A stretch of DNA of 64,000 bases from Panax quinquefolius (taxonomy: Eukaryota; Streptophyta; Magnoliopsida; Apiales; Araliaceae): NCBI GenBank assembly GCA_020205615.1, contig CM035173.1, positions 47,792,617 to 47,856,616 on the forward strand. Reading direction: 5' to 3'. Position 1 is the stretch's first letter; every line of letters starts with the position of its first letter. The position numbers and the translations under genes were made by a program. This document shows, one piece after another, positions 61,213 through 64,000 of this stretch. The notes beneath the pieces are model-generated. The model was not told the DNA's origin, searched no databases, and worked only from the letters and a program-made list of their open reading frames with translations.

Positions 61213-63400
61213 CCACAGTGGACTCCACCAGGGATACCACAGTTGAATGGTGTATCTGAAAGGAGAAATCAAACATTATTGGATATGGTTCGTTCAATGA
61301 TGAGTTTTATCAATCTTCCAGTTTCCTTTTGGGGTTATGCCTTATATCGGTTGCATACCTACTTAATAAGGTACCTACCAAATTCGTCCCAAAGACTCCA
61401 TATGAGATATGGACAGGGAGAAAACCAAAATTTAAGCATGATAAGACTTGGGGTTGTCCAGCTTATGTCAAAAAGTTTGAGAATAATAAGCTGCAGACTA
61501 GATCTGACAAGTGTAGATTTATGGGATACCCTAAAAAACATCAATAAATTATTTTTATCATTCTACTGATCAAAAGGTGTTTGTTGCGAAACATGCTGCC
61601 TTTTGGAAAAGGAGTTTATCCTTGAAGGGGTTAGTGGGAGTAAGATATATCTTGAAGAAGTTAAACAACCACAAATTACTATGGATCAAAGTTAGGTACC
61701 TGACCAAGTGGAAGAACCTATTGTACCACACCCTATTCGTAAATCAGGAAGAGTACCGAAGATACCTAAGAGGTATGGATTCGTCATAGCGGATGACGAT
61801 GAGGTTCGCATCATGAATGATGATGATCCATTGAATTACGAACATGCTATGAGTAGTAAAGACTCAGAGAAATGGCTAGAAGCCATGAATTCTGAGATGG
61901 ACTCTATGTTTGAGAACCAAGTATAGACTTTGGTTTCATCACCTGAAGGCACTAAGCTATTGGGTGTAAATGGGTCTTTAAAAGAAAGACTAAAGCGAAC
62001 GACAAGGTAGAGACTTATAAGGCCCGATTGGTTGCAAAAGGTTTCAAACAAAGACAAGAAGTTGACTATGATGAAACCTTCCAACCAGTAGCTATGCTCA
62101 AGTTCATTCGGATTTTGCTTGCGATTAAAGCTTATTATGACTATGAAATCTGGCAGATGGACGCAAAAACGAACTTCCTCAATGGGAAACTTGAGGAAGA
62201 TGTGTATATGACACAACCAGAGGGTTTTAATTTAACGGTTAGAACAAATCAAGTCTATAAGTTGCAAAGATCCATTTATGGATTAAAACAAGTTTCTTGT
62301 AGGTGGAACATCTGTTTTGATGAGACAATCAAAGAGTTTGATTTTATCAAAAATGAGGATGAACCATGTGTGTACAAGAAGGTTAGTGGGAGCACTGTTT
62401 TATTCCTTATATTTTATGTTGATGATATATTACTAATAGGGAATGATATTCCTATGCTACATTCGATCAAAATCTGGTTATCTAAACACTTCTCCATGAA
62501 GAACTTGGGAGAAACATCCTATATTTTGGGGATAAATATCTATAGAGATAGATCTAAAAGGATTCTCGGCTTGTCCCAAGGAACGTACATTAACTCGATG
62601 CTAAAGAAGTTTAGCATGGAAGATTCCAAGAGAGGTCTCATGCCGATGAGCCATGGAATACATCTCTCCAAGAAACAAGCCCCAAAAACACCTGAGGAGA
62701 GAGACAGTATGAGTAAGATTCCTTATGCTTCAATAATAGGATATATCATGTACGGAATTATATGTACTAAACCGGATGTCGCTCATGCACTAAGTGTAAC
62801 AAGCAGATATGAATCGAATCTTGGAGAAAACACTAGAAGGCAGTGAAAAATATTCTAAAGTACTTACGAAAAACTAAGGATGTGTTTCTTGTCTACAGTT
62901 GGTCTGAATTAAAACTAGAAGGATACACAGAGTCAAGCTTTCAAACAAACCAAGATGACAGTAAATTTGTTTCGGGGTATGTGTTTACCTTGAACGGTGG
63001 CGCAGTGAGTTAGAAGAGTTCCAAATAGAAAATAGTTGTTGATTCAGTGACAGAGGCAGAGTACATAGCTACAAGTGAAGTTGCAAAGGAGGTTGTTTGG
63101 ATGAAGAAGTTCATAACTAAACTTGGTGTGGTTCCTAGCATTAGAGGAGTAGTACCTTTATACTGTGACAACACCGGAGCTGTTGCAAAGGCTAAAGAAC
63201 CCAGGTCTCATCAAAAATCCAAACACATGTTGCGTCGATTTCATTTGATTAGAGAAATCATTGAAAGAGGAGATGTCACCCTAGAGCTTGTGGACTCTCA
63301 AGATAACATTGCAGATTCATTTACTAAAGCTTTAACACAACAACAATTCGATCGTCACTTAGAGAAGATAGGTATGAGATACCATAACAATTGGCTTTAG
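61213..63400 (+). pseudogene. copia copy F: integrase C-terminal half, RT, RNase H
   Basis: Begins inside the integrase with QWTPPGIPQLNGVSERRNQT, whose Glu (61258-61260) is the intact third DDE residue, and continues in a second frame through AYLLNKVPTKFVPKTPYEIW. RT occupies 62028-62846: QRQEVDYDETFQPVAMLKFI, DYEIWQMDAKTNFLNGKLEE (Asn for Ala) and YVDDILLIGND at 62415. RNase H is open at 63047-63400 (MTEAEYIATSEVAKEVVWMK and DNIADSFTKALTQQQFDRH). Frameshifts or stops lie near 61340, 61545, 61925, 61960, 62846 and 63013. Gag, protease and the integrase N-terminus are absent. It is a close relative of copy A. Confidence 0.9.
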
Positions 63401-63402
63401 TG

Positions 63403-63413
63403 CAAGTGGGAGA
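63403..63413 (+). other. copia copy F polypurine tract
   Basis: AAGTGGGAGA directly precedes the LTR start TGAAAGTAGTATGC, as in the other copies. Confidence 0.9.
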
Positions 63414-63414
63414 T

Positions 63415-63798
63415 TGAAAGTAGTATGCATACAAGCCAAGCATGTTTGATGATAAAGCATATACTTTGTAAACAATCTTATTCATTTATTAATAAAAGTA
63501 TTTATTTATTAAAGGCATTTAAATTATTTACATGGTGTTGTTTTAATAATATGTGATAAACTCATAGTTTTAAGCAATATTTTTAGAATCATGATGAGAT
63601 CATGCCAATGAGATCTAAATTCTTAGATAGCTTAAAAACTAAAATATTCCCAATCGATGGATTACTAAAAAGTGGATTAGTGAATCCGGATAGATTAGTA
63701 CATACGTTGCTTACTCATTGGATGAGGATGATTTATTTCATGATCATTTGTGTGGAGACACTAAAGCAAGTATGTAGGTGCTTATTGGAGAATAAGTT
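63415..63798 (+). repeat. copia copy F 3' LTR, truncated
   Basis: Matches the first about 385 bp of the family LTR, from TGAAAGTAGTATGCATAC to GAGAATAAGTT. It then breaks into unrelated sequence at about 63799, where the other LTRs continue with CACTGAACGTG. About 1.5 kb of LTR is missing. Confidence 0.9.
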
Positions 63799-64000
63799 AT
63801 GTAATACAGGAAAATTTTATAAATAATATTAATGTCAAAATTTAAAATGTTTGAATTAATATTTATGTTGAGGTACATATATATTTATGAGTGTCTTGAA
63901 TTGGGATGATTCAATTTAAATTGAATTAAATATGTGATAAGTAAGTAATGTGGTGAAAATGATAATGAGCTTAATTTAAGTTTATGTGATATGCCTAGCG
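63799..64000. other. unassigned AT-rich sequence
   Basis: Follows the truncated copy F LTR. No match, repeat edge or coding sequence is recognised in this short end piece. Confidence 0.5.

Overview
The window is repeat-dense, AT-rich nuclear DNA of a flowering plant. Evidence for a plant is the presence of Ty1/copia, Athila-type and Tat-like LTR retrotransposons, an endogenous pararetrovirus with the florendovirus gene order, and fragments of plant genes (GAUT glycosyltransferase, PIF-type bHLH factor, TDM1/MS5-type TPR protein). The species cannot be named from the sequence. I see no complete host gene, no rRNA gene and no convincing functional tRNA gene.

Layout. 1-3350: AT-rich DNA with a possible gypsy LTR tail, three copies of a 24-nt hairpin, tRNA-like (SINE-type) heads, fold-back AT repeats and a candidate MITE. 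3350-8807: a UTR-like segment, a GAUT exon, a PIF segment and two TDM1-like exons, all on the + strand. They are followed by about 750 bp packed with CAACGA/TCGTTG motifs that ends in a CACTA-like terminus, so this may be a Pack-CACTA transposon carrying captured gene pieces. Its right end abuts a copia LTR at 8808. 8808-16503: Ty1/copia copy A, with a truncated 5' LTR, PBS, long leader, broken gag-pol, PPT and 1.86-kb 3' LTR.

16547-21481: endogenous florendovirus locus 1, with two fragments joined head to head (minus, then plus) around 19220. 21482-45158: an uninterrupted copia array LTR-INT-LTR-INT-LTR-INT-LTR (units B, C, D). All three internal domains share the same deletions, so they are non-autonomous derivatives. 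45158-56820: florendovirus locus 2, with a plus movement-protein part, a minus near-complete genome and a plus near-complete genome, again with a head-to-head junction (near 51596).

56821-64000: a mosaic of LTR-retrotransposon pieces. It contains a Tat-like LTR with a minisatellite, a minus-strand gypsy LTR/PBS/gag start, an Athila-like LTR/PBS/gag fused to the 3' half of copia copy F, and copy F's truncated 3' LTR.

Nothing here forms a working pathway. The interest lies in structure: inverted viral repeats that could make double-stranded RNA, a multi-unit retrotransposon array, a multi-gene capture, and junctions with microhomology or filler. Many small differences between array units fall at CAG/CTG/CCGG sites, so part of the apparent decay could be base-calling error at methylated cytosines.
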